From: DASYLJ01 sp964404165
GTDB lineage: Bacteria; Desulfobacterota; Binatia; DP-6
Direction of reading: 5' to 3'
Length of the DNA stretch: 64,000 nt
Assembly (NCBI GenBank): GCA_964404165.1
Contig: CAYOIZ010000007.1
Span: forward strand, 62,001-126,000
In this document: piece by piece, positions 9,194 through 17,988 of the stretch
How positions within the stretch are numbered: position 1 is the stretch's first letter
Layout: every line of letters starts with the position of its first letter
Translations under genes and position numbers: made by a program
The notes under the pieces: generated by a model
The model's input: only the letters and a program-made list of their open reading frames with translations
Databases searched by the model: none
Told to the model about the DNA's origin: nothing

Positions 9194-10075
9194 CTAGAGC
9201 ATTTCCTCGAGGAACGCCGGAATGTAGTTGCGGCGGCGGTTCAACACCGACCCCACACAGTGCACACCGGTGCGCTCGAGCGTGCGTCGCGCACGCTCGA
9301 CTTCGCTCACGCGGGTGGCGTCCGCCTCGATGACGATGACGGCCGCATCGAGACGCGGGCCGACGATGAGCGAGTCGCCGTAGACGTTGACCGGCGGCAG
9401 GTCGAAGATGACGAAATCAAAGTGGTCCCGCAGCTGCGCAAGCGCGTTCGGGAACCCCGCGGCGTCGAACAGCGCCGACGGCGGCACCTCCGACGTGCCG
9501 CAGCCGATGGCGAAGAGATTGGACAGCTGGGTCGCCTGCGCGACCTCGGCCACCGACTGCGTCCCCATGATGAGCTGCGCCAGACCGCCGTTCGCCTTGA
9601 TGCCGAAGGCGGTCTCGAACGTGGGCGAGCGGTAGTTCGCCTCGACCACGGCCACGCGCCCGCCACGACGTCGACAGAGGATCGACGCGAGCACGGCGGC
9701 AGTGGTGGTCGTTCCCTCACCATGGCGCGACGCCACGATGCCGAGCAGCTTCGGCTGCTGGTTGGCGTCGGTACCGGGGGACACCAGGAGGTTCGTGCCG
9801 AGCCGCTGGTACGCCTCCTCGACCTCGGGACCGAGCTCGAAGTTCACCGGCGTGCCGTCGTTGCGCTTGAAGCGCCCGACGTTGCCCGCGAACAGCCACT
9901 GCAGACCCTGGCCCCATCCCCGCCGCTTCCCGTTGCCGTTGCCGTTCCCGTGGCCGTTGCCGTTGGCGTGCCCGTTGCCGTTGGCCCCGTTGCCGTTGCC
10001 GTGGCCGTTGGTGGCGCCATTGCTGCCGTGTCGTTCGGCCTCGAGCTTCTTCAGTGCGTCGTAGATGCGGCTCAT
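9194..10075 (-). CDS. CpsD/Wzc-type ATPase with degenerate Walker A
   Basis: Position between Wzz and polymerase, the N-terminus MSRIYDALKKLEAE and the fold identify a CpsD-like bacterial tyrosine autokinase homologue (293 residues). Residues ~17-51 are a Gly/Asn/His-only linker. The P-loop reads SRHGEGTTTTAA where kinases have GEGKTT, so the ATP-binding Lys is missing; the Walker A' segment reads VVEANYRSP rather than the usual D-x-D-x-R, and only Walker B (FVIFDLPPV) looks intact. No Tyr cluster is present at the C-terminus (ends RRRNYIPAFLEEML). It therefore probably acts as a Wzz-binding scaffold or pseudokinase rather than a kinase. AGGAGAG precedes the ATG. Confidence 0.88.
   Translation of the reverse strand: MSRIYDALKKLEAERHGSNGATNGHGNGNGANGNGHANGNGHGNGNGNGKRRGWGQGLQWLFAGNVGRFKRNDGTPVNFELGPEVEEAYQRLGTNLLVSPGTDANQQPKLLGIVASRHGEGTTTTAAVLASILCRRRGGRVAVVEANYRSPTFETAFGIKANGGLAQLIMGTQSVAEVAQATQLSNLFAIGCGTSEVPPSALFDAAGFPNALAQLRDHFDFVIFDLPPVNVYGDSLIVGPRLDAAVIVIEADATRVSEVERARRTLERTGVHCVGSVLNRRRNYIPAFLEEML
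9931..10012 (-). repeat. Low-complexity CGTTGC/CGTGGC repeat inside the CpsD-like gene
   Basis: About 80 bases are built from 6-base units (ccgttg, ccgtgg and near variants) on the plus strand. On the coding strand they give a linker of alternating Gly and Asn with His and Ala (GNGNGANGNGHANGNGHG). Units are multiples of three, so slippage would change linker length without shifting frame. Confidence 0.8.
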
Positions 10076-10095
10076 GTGATCGGCTCTCCTGTGTC

Positions 10096-11595
10096 TCAGA
10101 CGCTCGCCAGATCGGGCGTGGTCTCGAGGTCGGGAATGACCGCGAGCACCGGCAGCTCGAGATACCGCTCGACCTCTTCTTCGAAGCGCAGGCGCCGGTT
10201 CATGTACTCGACGGCGACCGCCATCGCAGTCGCGAGGGCGAGGCCGCCGATGAGTCCCATCAGGATCGGCAGCAGCACGCCGTTCTCGGGCTCGAGCGGC
10301 GCGTTGGCGTGCTCGACCACGCTCACGTTCACCATGCTCTGGTTGGTCATGGCCTCCGTGATGCGCGCCTCCTCGTGCTTCTTGTAGTACAGGTCGAAGG
10401 CGTACTTCTTCTGCTCGGCTTCCTGCTCGAGGTTGGCGATGACGAAGCGCCGATCGCGGAGCTTGCGCAGCCGCTTCTGGGTGGTCTTGAGACGCCGGCG
10501 CATGGCGGGTTCGCGGGCGCGCGCGTCGGAGAGCAGCTGGTCGAGCGAGAACAGGTTGCGCTGCAGCTCGACGTACAGATCGTTGCTGCGCACCGTCTGC
10601 TTGCCGAGGACGCGGTCCTGCTCCGCCCGGAGGCGACCCTTGACGGCGCCGATCTGCGCCTCGATGTCCTTCACGTGCCGATCCTGGTCGGTGTACTTCT
10701 GCGAGAGGTTGTACTTCTCGACCTCGAGCTCGGCGAGCTTGTTCTTGAAGGTGAGCGCCGTCGGGTTCGAGAGGTACTCCTCGGCGAAGGCGACCTGTGC
10801 CGGCGTCTTCGCGAGCTGCTCCTTCAGGTTGGCGATCTTGCGATCCGTCGCCTTGATCTTCGAGAGATGCGCCCGCAGGCCCTTGTCCTGCTGGACCTCG
10901 TCCATCGCGAGGAGACGGATCTCCTGCTCGGCATCGACGACGCCACTCTTCTTCAGGTAGTCGCGCAGCTTGCGCTGCGCCGCGAGCATCTGCAGCTCGA
11001 GGATGCGCAGCTGCTCGTTGTAGAAGTGGTACATGCCCTCGCGGCGGTACACCTTGTTGTGATGGTCGATGTAGACGTCGGTGATGGCGTTGACCATGCG
11101 CGCCGACTTGTCGGCGTTCTTCCCGAGGAAGTTGATCTGCAGCATGTTCGTGCCGGGCGTGGGCGTGACCGTGAGGCCACGGCGCAGGCCGTCGATGAGC
11201 TCGTTCTGGTCGCCGCCGTCCTCGGGCTTGATCCCGAGCTGCTTCACCGCCTCCTCGACGACCTCCCAGCTCTTCACGATGTCGGCTTCGGTCTTGACCA
11301 CTTCCTGGTTGAGCGGAACGTTGATGCTGCGCGACGGCGCTTCCGCCGGCGCCAGCTGCACCGTCTCACCGAGCTTCACGAGCACCTTCGTGCTGGCGAG
11401 GTAGGTCCGCGGCCGGATCAGCGCCGCGATGGTCGAGCCGAGGAAGACCAGCACGAACACGCCGACGACGAGTCGGCGATGCTTGAACACGGCGTACAGG
11501 AAGCTCCGTGCGGCGATCGTGGACGCACCCCCGCTGCCAGCGGCGTGCGCCGGCAGGACGTGGGTGGCCTCGGGAAGGGTCTGCAAGGTTGCCAT
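10096..11595 (-). CDS. Wzz-type polysaccharide chain-length regulator (GNVR protein)
   Basis: The 499-residue product has one transmembrane helix near residues 42-62 (LVVGVFVLVFLGSTIAAL), a long periplasmic region rich in predicted coiled coil (roughly 190-420, many Leu/Lys/Glu heptads), and a second helix near 430-455 preceded by PLEPENGVLLP. This is the Wzz/GumC arrangement that sets polymer length and links the inner-membrane polymerase with the outer-membrane exporter. The kinase domain found in Wzc is absent and is encoded separately just downstream (9194-10075). AGGA precedes the ATG; the gap to the exporter gene is 38 bases. Confidence 0.92.
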   Translation of the reverse strand: MATLQTLPEATHVLPAHAAGSGGASTIAARSFLYAVFKHRRLVVGVFVLVFLGSTIAALIRPRTYLASTKVLVKLGETVQLAPAEAPSRSINVPLNQEVVKTEADIVKSWEVVEEAVKQLGIKPEDGGDQNELIDGLRRGLTVTPTPGTNMLQINFLGKNADKSARMVNAITDVYIDHHNKVYRREGMYHFYNEQLRILELQMLAAQRKLRDYLKKSGVVDAEQEIRLLAMDEVQQDKGLRAHLSKIKATDRKIANLKEQLAKTPAQVAFAEEYLSNPTALTFKNKLAELEVEKYNLSQKYTDQDRHVKDIEAQIGAVKGRLRAEQDRVLGKQTVRSNDLYVELQRNLFSLDQLLSDARAREPAMRRRLKTTQKRLRKLRDRRFVIANLEQEAEQKKYAFDLYYKKHEEARITEAMTNQSMVNVSVVEHANAPLEPENGVLLPILMGLIGGLALATAMAVAVEYMNRRLRFEEEVERYLELPVLAVIPDLETTPDLASV

Positions 11596-11633
11596 GAGAT
11601 GTCCTATGCCTTGTGAGTGTCAGCTGCGGGACG

Positions 11634-12362
11634 TCACTGCGACAGCGAGTAACCGACGCCGACGCGCGGCAGCGCGGGGATCAGGCCGCGGACCCACTGG
11701 TCGACGACGACGTTGGCGTCGGCGATCCACGTGGCGGGGACGTACACGACGTCGTTCGGCCGCAACCGCACGCGCTCGGGAATCCCGGCTTCGACCACCT
11801 GCTCCATGTCCACCCGCGCGGCGCTGAACTTGCCGTCGGGACCGGGCGTGAGGAGCAGCACGCTGTCGAGCTTCGCGGTGTCGCGGAAGTCGCCCGACTG
11901 CAGCACGGCCTGGAGCAGCGTCATGTCCGGGCGCAGCGGCACGTAGCCCGGCTTGCCGACCTCGCCCCCGATGTAGACCCGCTGCTCGCCGATCTTGGTC
12001 ACGACGACGGTCACGACCGGGTCCCGGAGGCGATCCTTCGATTTCTCGACCACTGCCGCCTCGAGCTCCGGCGGCGTCATGCCGAGGACGGTGATCTCAC
12101 CGGTGGCACCGAGCGATATCCGTCCGTCGGAGCGCACCGGAAGCTGCTCGTTCATCTCCGGCTGGTAGAGGAACCGCACGTGCAGCTCGTCGCCGATCTG
12201 GATGCGATAGGCGGGACCGGCCTGCGGCGGCTCCGGCGGCATGAGGGCCATGACGGGGGTACCCGCGGGCGCGGGCTTGGCGCTCTGCTTCGTGCTGCAG
12301 CCAACGATCAGGACGCAGCCGATCAGCGCGGCCAGGGTGATCCGATGGATGCCAGTGCGCAT
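11634..12362 (-). CDS. Wza-type polysaccharide export lipoprotein (SLBB)
   Basis: The 242-residue product begins with a lipoprotein signal, MRTGIHRITLAAL, and a lipobox LIVGC with Cys22 as the lipidated residue. YRIQIGDELHVRFLYQPEMNEQLPVRSDGRISL is the polysaccharide export (PES) motif, and ITVLGMTPPELEA with VYIGGEVGKPGYVPL match the PES end and an SLBB domain. It should form the outer-membrane channel for the polymer. ATG 12362 is chosen because the upstream extension has no signal sequence; GGAGG lies 9-13 bases ahead. It is the first gene of the operon, about 170 bases downstream of a sigma54-type promoter. Confidence 0.92.
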   Translation of the reverse strand: MRTGIHRITLAALIGCVLIVGCSTKQSAKPAPAGTPVMALMPPEPPQAGPAYRIQIGDELHVRFLYQPEMNEQLPVRSDGRISLGATGEITVLGMTPPELEAAVVEKSKDRLRDPVVTVVVTKIGEQRVYIGGEVGKPGYVPLRPDMTLLQAVLQSGDFRDTAKLDSVLLLTPGPDGKFSAARVDMEQVVEAGIPERVRLRPNDVVYVPATWIADANVVVDQWVRGLIPALPRVGVGYSLSQ

Positions 12363-12473
12363 GGAAGACGCCTCCGTCGCCGGCAGCCTATAGCTGCGAC
12401 GAGTGAATTTTCCTAGGGTTTCTCTCACAAATTCCCGCTTCCGACAGGATATCTCGGCCCGAATCCACGTGCG

Positions 12474-12499
12474 ATCGACGCGTTGCGTGATCGATCGAT
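12474..12499 (-). repeat. Inverted repeat in the polysaccharide operon leader
   Basis: CGATCGA and TCGATCG flank a 12-base loop, a perfect 7-bp stem. It falls inside the predicted 170-base untranslated leader between the promoter and the exporter gene. It could be an mRNA hairpin or a protein site; no riboswitch class was recognised. Confidence 0.4.
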
Positions 12500-12542
12500 G
12501 TCTCGTGGAGGCCCAGACATGCCCTGCCCGCACATGCAGGGC

Positions 12543-12558
12543 TGCAATTTCAATGCCA
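12543..12558 (-). promoter_or_regulatory. Sigma54-type promoter for polysaccharide operon
   Basis: Read on the minus strand the site is TGGCATTGAAATTGCA, with GG and GC separated by exactly ten bases as in the consensus TGGCACGRNNNTTGCW. The predicted transcription start is near 12532. The 19-base stretch starting here matches the site at 15664-15679 at 16 of 19 positions. The sigma54 activator gene lies just upstream. Confidence 0.72.
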
Positions 12559-12832
12559 CGCCACCGCTCATTGCAGCACGGAACCTGCTGAATTTCCGTC
12601 GGTTTTCGGCAGTGACGCATCCCGCAAAAGGGTTCGTTCCTCGCGCCGATGCGGCGCTCGTGCAGGCTCGCACCCGACGGGGGGAAGCGACTGCCCGATC
12701 TGGCGCGAACGCCACGCCATCGTGCACGACGGCACGATCGAGCGCCGACACCAGAAACGCCCGGTCCCCACCCGACCGCCTGCACGGCGTCGTGCAGGCG
12801 CGCATGGCAAGTGCTGCAGCGTCGCCAGACCG

Positions 12833-12876
12833 AAAACACACCGGCGCGCCAGGGGCTTGCCCCGGCGCGCCGGTGT
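12833..12876 (-). terminator. Terminator after the response regulator gene
   Basis: A 13-bp perfect stem (ACACCGGCGCGCC with its complement) continues into a GGGG/CCCC inner stem. On the minus strand it is followed by GTTTT, and it lies 33 bases after the response-regulator stop, as expected for an intrinsic terminator. Confidence 0.8.
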
Positions 12877-12908
12877 TTCGGCTGGCGTCGTCGCGCACGA
12901 GTGTCAGA

Positions 12909-14342
<1,434 letters not shown>

Positions 14343-14362
14343 CAATTCGAACCTCGAGAAAA

Positions 14363-15217
14363 TCAGACGTGGAACGGCAGGAAGAGGGCCAGCACCCGTT
14401 CGCCCTCGCCGGCCGGACACTCGCGCAGGGCGCCGCCGTGCAGTGCCACGACGCGCTCGGCGAGCGCCCACTCGATGCCGGCGGCCGCGGTCTGGAAGAG
14501 CGACGCGCTGACGTTCGGGTCGCAGAGGCGGAACTCGACCTCGATGCCTCGGCCCTCGGCGGTCCTGCAATCGGCGAGCGTGATGCGGATGGTACTGCCG
14601 GTCGTGCCCTGCTCCATGAGTCGGCGGAGCGCGATCAGGAAGACGGGCGGCAGGCGGGACGGATCGATCTGGATCGTCAGACCGTCCCAGGCACCCGGAT
14701 CGGTGACGGTGACGGGGGTGCCGTTCAGCTGAGCGCGCAGCTGTCCGAGGATGCCCGCCACGAAATCGGGGACCGGCATACGCATCGGGGACAGCTTCAA
14801 CGGGCGGAAGAAGTCGAGGGAGACCTTGAGGAAGTCCTCCAGGTTCCGGATGGTGCGCTCGAGCATCTGGGTGGCCGTGGCGTCGGCCGAGTGCCCGGTA
14901 CGCTTCTCCTGGAAGTACTCCGACCAGTAGTAGAGCTTGTGGAAGAAGTTCCCGAGCTCGTGCGAGATCTCGGAGATCACCTTCTCCTGCACGACGGGGG
15001 GCGTACCCTGCTCCACCCGCACGTCACCGGGCCGTGCGCCCGTGAGCGGCATCTCGAGCTCGGCGGCTCCAGGGCTTGGTGGCATCGGGGCCTTTTGCGG
15101 TGCGGTCGGCACGGATAGCAGCGGGGACTCGCCCGCAGCGAGCGGTGACGGGGCCGTCTTCCGGAACGAAGAGCGGCGTGATCTGCTGGATGCGAACTCG
15201 CGCGCCATGCGCGTCAT
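14363..15217 (-). CDS. Degenerate soluble histidine kinase or phosphotransferase
   Basis: The 284-residue product has a low-complexity N-terminus (~80 residues), then a dimerisation/phosphoacceptor helix VISEISHELGNFFHKLYYW with the H-E-L-x-N pattern of HisKA proteins. The C-terminal part keeps the end of an HATPase fold (WALAERVVALHGGAL, GEGERVLALFLPF), but the N-box Asn (expected near LRRLMEQGT) and the G1/G2 glycine motifs are not seen. No membrane segment or sensor domain is present. It may be a ChpT-like phosphotransferase, a phosphatase, or a kinase with a very divergent ATP site. It sits 20 bases before the response regulator, so the two form a two-component pair. Confidence 0.8.
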   Translation of the reverse strand: MTRMAREFASSRSRRSSFRKTAPSPLAAGESPLLSVPTAPQKAPMPPSPGAAELEMPLTGARPGDVRVEQGTPPVVQEKVISEISHELGNFFHKLYYWSEYFQEKRTGHSADATATQMLERTIRNLEDFLKVSLDFFRPLKLSPMRMPVPDFVAGILGQLRAQLNGTPVTVTDPGAWDGLTIQIDPSRLPPVFLIALRRLMEQGTTGSTIRITLADCRTAEGRGIEVEFRLCDPNVSASLFQTAAAGIEWALAERVVALHGGALRECPAGEGERVLALFLPFHV

Positions 15218-15308
15218 CCCACCGTATTCATCGCAACGCGGTCGCTGATTGTAGGAGCGGCTGCCTCAAACTTGCAAGCAGTAATCGCGCATTCCTGCGA
15301 GCGCATGT

Positions 15309-15326
15309 CAGGCGCTGCGGCGCCTG
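15309..15326 (-). terminator. Hairpin after the small protein gene
   Basis: CAGGCGC and GCGCCTG pair around a four-base loop 11 bases past the stop of the small gene at 15337. No U-tract follows, so termination is only suggested. Confidence 0.35.
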
Positions 15327-15336
15327 CGAGGCCGGA

Positions 15337-15636
15337 TCAGCCGGAACCCCCGCTCCCCGCAGGCCTCGCGTCGAACGCGAGCTTCAGGTTGTTCACCTTG
15401 CGGAGCTCGTAGTCCATCTTGAGCAGCGCTTCGATGACGCTCTTGATCTCGAGCGTCATACGATCGATTTCCTCGTAGGACACCCGCTCCAGCTCACGCC
15501 GGACCTGCTCGTACAGATTGAGCAGGCTACCGAGTCCCCCCGCCGTCGCGAACCGCCGATCGATGTCCTCGTACGACGAGAGCACCCGATCGAGCACCTC
15601 ACGCACCCCGTCACTTCCACTCGTGGAATTCTGCAC
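15337..15636 (-). CDS. Small helical protein driven by a sigma54-type promoter
   Basis: I do not recognise a family. From GTG 15636 (AGGA seven bases upstream) the product is 99 residues, almost all predicted helix with a heptad-like middle (SYEDIDRRFATAGGLGSLLNLYEQVRRELERVSYEEIDRM) and a Gly/Ser tail. An in-frame ATG at 15690 would give 117 residues but lies upstream of the predicted transcription start (about 15653), so the GTG is preferred. It stands 119 bases ahead of the kinase/regulator pair on the same strand and shares its promoter type with the polysaccharide operon. A role as modulator of that pair is conjecture. Confidence 0.65.
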   Translation of the reverse strand: MQNSTSGSDGVREVLDRVLSSYEDIDRRFATAGGLGSLLNLYEQVRRELERVSYEEIDRMTLEIKSVIEALLKMDYELRKVNNLKLAFDARPAGSGGSG

Positions 15637-15663
15637 AATCCGTCCTGAAGGGATTCGCATGGC

Positions 15664-15679
15664 TGCAATTCGGATGCCA
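15664..15679 (-). promoter_or_regulatory. Sigma54-type promoter for the small protein gene
   Basis: The minus-strand site is TGGCATCCGAATTGCA, with GG-N10-GC spacing. With the three bases after it, it matches the polysaccharide promoter at 16 of 19 positions. The predicted start near 15653 leaves a 17-base leader containing AGGA before the GTG at 15636. A 10-bp palindrome ATGCGCGCAT (15767-15776) is centred about 92 bases upstream. Confidence 0.68.
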
Positions 15680-15884
15680 CAGAACCCCATGATTCTGCTT
15701 CAATTTCGCGCCATCGTGCGCCGATGAAATGCCGCTCGCGTCGCAAACGTGCATGATCCGTCACAAATGCGCGCATCGCTCGTGCGCCACCGCGCCCTCC
15801 CGCTCGCGCGCGTGCGCGGCATGCGCGCGGCGCAGGGCTTCGCGCGTCTGCCTGCGCGCTAGCCCTTGATGGTTGCGGGTTTCC

Positions 15885-15913
15885 TTGACACTCGCCATGG
15901 CGCTGCCGTAAAA
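15885..15913 (+). promoter_or_regulatory. Possible sigma70 promoter for HU gene
   Basis: A perfect TTGACA (15885-15890) is followed after 17 bases by GTAAAA, a poor -10 element. It lies about 65 bases upstream of the HU start. The rest of the 15691-15976 gap shows no gene. Confidence 0.35.
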
Positions 15914-15976
15914 GAGCGCCCGTTTCGCATTTGAAACATCCATTTCAATGTTACCCCCAGGGACGGAGGTGCGGCG

Positions 15977-16264
15977 ATGACGAAGGCGCAGTTGGTGACG
16001 AAGCTCGCGGAAGCGGGTGGGGTAAGTCGGAAGCAGGGCGATCAGATCCTCGACTTCCTGGTCGAGACGGTCGTCAAGAGCGTGAAGAAGGGCGAGTCGG
16101 TCAAGATTCCCGGCCTCGGCATCTTCAGGCTCCGCAAGATGAAGGCCCGCGTGGGTCGGAACCCGCAGACGGGTGAGCCCATCAAGATCCCCGCGCGCAA
16201 GAAGGTCGGCTTCTCCGTGGCCAAGACCTTCAAGGAGACGGTGCTCGGCACCAAGGGCAAGTAA
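15977..16264 (+). CDS. hup: HU-family DNA-binding protein
   Basis: The 95-residue product has the full HU/IHF length and signature: MTKAQLVTKLAEAGGVSRKQ (helical body), FLVETVVKSVKKGESVKIPGLGIF, the Pro-containing DNA-binding arm ARVGRNPQTGEPIKIPARKK and the closing strand VGFSVAKTFKETV. It binds and bends DNA without strong sequence preference and would be part of the nucleoid. GGAGG lies nine bases before the ATG. A role in looping enhancer-bound activator to the nearby sigma54 promoters is possible (IHF-like function), but this is inference. Confidence 0.97.
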   Translation: MTKAQLVTKLAEAGGVSRKQGDQILDFLVETVVKSVKKGESVKIPGLGIFRLRKMKARVGRNPQTGEPIKIPARKKVGFSVAKTFKETVLGTKGK

Positions 16265-16372
16265 GCCCTCATCTCCGATAGTTCGTTCCAGGTTCAGGGT
16301 TCGGGACGCCGTGGGGGCGAGCAGCGATGGCGCACTCGCCTCTCCCACGCGTACAGACTTAGGGGGGTGGTC

Positions 16373-16939
16373 ATGAAGCGGAGCCCGCTTCTGCTGGCAA
16401 CGACGATGGCGTTCCTGAGCGGTTGCGCGACGCTCGTGCACGGTCCGTACGAAGAGGTCCGGATCGAATCCAACCCGTCGGGTGCCACCGTCACCGTGGC
16501 CGCCCAGGAATCGGCGCGTGGCCCGGGGTTCGTCGACGACAAGAAGCAGACGTTCACGACCCCGGCCACGATCCGGCTCCGGCGCGACAACACGTATCGC
16601 GTCGAGGTCCAGAAGGAAGGCTACAAGATCGCGCAGACCCAGGTCGTCAGCGCGTACGACTGGTTGTGGGCTCCCATCTCGTGTGGGCCCTGCGAGGCGA
16701 TCGGCGCCCTGCCGACCTACGACATGAGCGAACGCGCCCTGCCCGTTCGCTTCGCACAGGCGGCGTTCTACGAGTACCCGGTCGGCTTCTTCCGCTCATT
16801 CGGCAAGGTCCTGCGCATCTTCAGCCCCGATGCGCTGATGGGCAACGCATTCAAGCTCAAAGCGAAGGACGACGGCTACTTCGCGAACTGGCACGGCCTG
16901 GGTACGCCCGCGGTCGTCGCCAATCTCGAGCCGCTCTGA
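16373..16939 (+). CDS. PEGA-domain lipoprotein
   Basis: The 188-residue product begins with a lipoprotein signal (MKRSPLLLATTMAFLSGC, lipid Cys18). A PEGA-like module follows: VRIESNPSGATVTV, then a strand set ending PATIRLRRDNTYRVEVQKEGYK. The C-terminal half holds a hydrophobic stretch WLWAPISCGPCEAIGALPTYD and is of unknown role. ATG 16373 is chosen because AGGGGGG lies just ahead; GTG 16367 would bury this site in the coding region. PEGA domains often occur in cell-envelope proteins of deltaproteobacteria. Confidence 0.8.
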   Translation: MKRSPLLLATTMAFLSGCATLVHGPYEEVRIESNPSGATVTVAAQESARGPGFVDDKKQTFTTPATIRLRRDNTYRVEVQKEGYKIAQTQVVSAYDWLWAPISCGPCEAIGALPTYDMSERALPVRFAQAAFYEYPVGFFRSFGKVLRIFSPDALMGNAFKLKAKDDGYFANWHGLGTPAVVANLEPL

Positions 16940-17053
16940 TCGACGCGGCGTTCCCGTCGCGCACGACCGCGGGCAACCGCTGGTCGTTCCGCGACGGGAC
17001 GCCTCTCGATCTCGCGTCTCTCGTTCCGCCGTCGGGCTACGCGTCGTGACGGA

Positions 17054-17692
17054 TCACTGCGAGAGCGTGCCGCAGCTGAAGGTCACTTCGCCGTTGCCCG
17101 GCATCGGTCCCGGACCGGTGCGACGCTTCAGCCCGCAGCCGATCACTTCGATACCGGCGCGCTGGCCGGGCTGGATGATGCCGAACACCTGATCGTTCAC
17201 GCTGGTCTTGACGCGACAGTTGCCGTTCGAGACCACGCAGCACGTCGTTCCGCTCAGATCTTCGCCCACCGCGAAATCGGTGACGGTACACGGCTCGGGC
17301 CCCATGCACGCCTCAGTCGTGATGCGCACGTTCGCCTGGGCGCACAGCTGGTAGCCTTCGCATCCCTCGAGACCGGCAGCGATCATCGTGATCTCGATGT
17401 CACCGTTACGTGCGATGCCCTTCACCTTGCCCTGGCCTCGCGTCCCTGGAGGGCCAAATCCGCACAGTGGATCAACACGCGTCGGAGGCGTGCACGCCTG
17501 GAAGGGAACGGGTCCGTCGGTGATCGTGTTCGGGTTGGTGCATGCACGGTACGCGGTCACGAGCGGGCTCTTGAACGACCTACCGCTGCCCGGCTCGTCG
17601 TGAGGCGTCGCCTGCGCGAAGCCCCCGAAGAGGCTCATGCCGAACAGAGCCAGGGTTCCGAATATAAAGGGGCTGACGGCGGTCATGTGCAT
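17054..17692 (-). CDS. Secreted protein of unknown function, Cys-containing
   Basis: No family is recognised. The 212-residue product starts MHMTAVSPFIFGTLALFGMSLFGGFAQA, a clear signal peptide, so export is expected. The mature part has paired cysteines (YRACTNPN, FQACTPP, EGCEGYQLCAQ, TEACMGPEPCTV, GTTCCV, GNCRV, FSCGTLS) that could form disulfides, and strand-like VKGIARNGDIEITM. ATG 17692 has GGAG upstream; the longer frame to 17824 lacks a signal start. It is the last of the minus-strand run of secreted-protein genes beginning at 29562. Confidence 0.7.
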   Translation of the reverse strand: MHMTAVSPFIFGTLALFGMSLFGGFAQATPHDEPGSGRSFKSPLVTAYRACTNPNTITDGPVPFQACTPPTRVDPLCGFGPPGTRGQGKVKGIARNGDIEITMIAAGLEGCEGYQLCAQANVRITTEACMGPEPCTVTDFAVGEDLSGTTCCVVSNGNCRVKTSVNDQVFGIIQPGQRAGIEVIGCGLKRRTGPGPMPGNGEVTFSCGTLSQ

Positions 17693-17937
17693 CTCGCTCC
17701 TCTCGCGATCGATGTTGGGGCCGACGTTCACGATGGCCCAGCTGTCCTTGTCCGGCGCGTCGGCATGTCCCCTCACAGCCCAGCGCGCGCACCACTCCAA
17801 AGTCCCTATAGTGAATGCTTGCAAAGGGTTACCGCTGGAGTTCGCCCCCCGTCAAGGAAAATCGCCCAATGGTCGTAGGAGCTTCGCCATTGGACGATCT
17901 ACGGGGCGCGGCGGCCCGCAAGGGAGCCGAGCGACGC

Positions 17938-17973
17938 AAGGGGCATCGTCACCAGTCGGCGACGATGCCCCTT
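17938..17973 (-). terminator. Hairpin terminator after the beta-helix gene at 17989
   Basis: A perfect 13-bp stem (AAGGGGCATCGTC with its complement) and a 10-base loop stand 16 bases after the stop at 17989. Only a short TT follows on the minus strand. Confidence 0.65.
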
Positions 17974-17988
17974 GGCGAGGGCAGGATG

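Larger units (their letters stand above)
12363..12908. other. Intergenic regulatory region of polysaccharide operon
   Basis: This 546-base gap holds the operon leader, the sigma54-type promoter, a terminator for the upstream regulator gene (12833-12876) and inverted repeats: GCGCCG-atg-CGGCGC at 12643-12657, about 92 bases above the -24 element, and ATCGTGC-N6-GCACGAT at 12719-12738. These are candidate upstream activator sites. Open frames on either strand here lack any recognisable protein and are judged spurious. Confidence 0.55.

Noticed and set aside
17820..17834. Sigma54-like GG/GC pair upstream of the gene at 17692
   Set aside because: CGGTAACCCTTTGCA has nine, not ten, bases between GG and GC, and it is 130 bases from the start.
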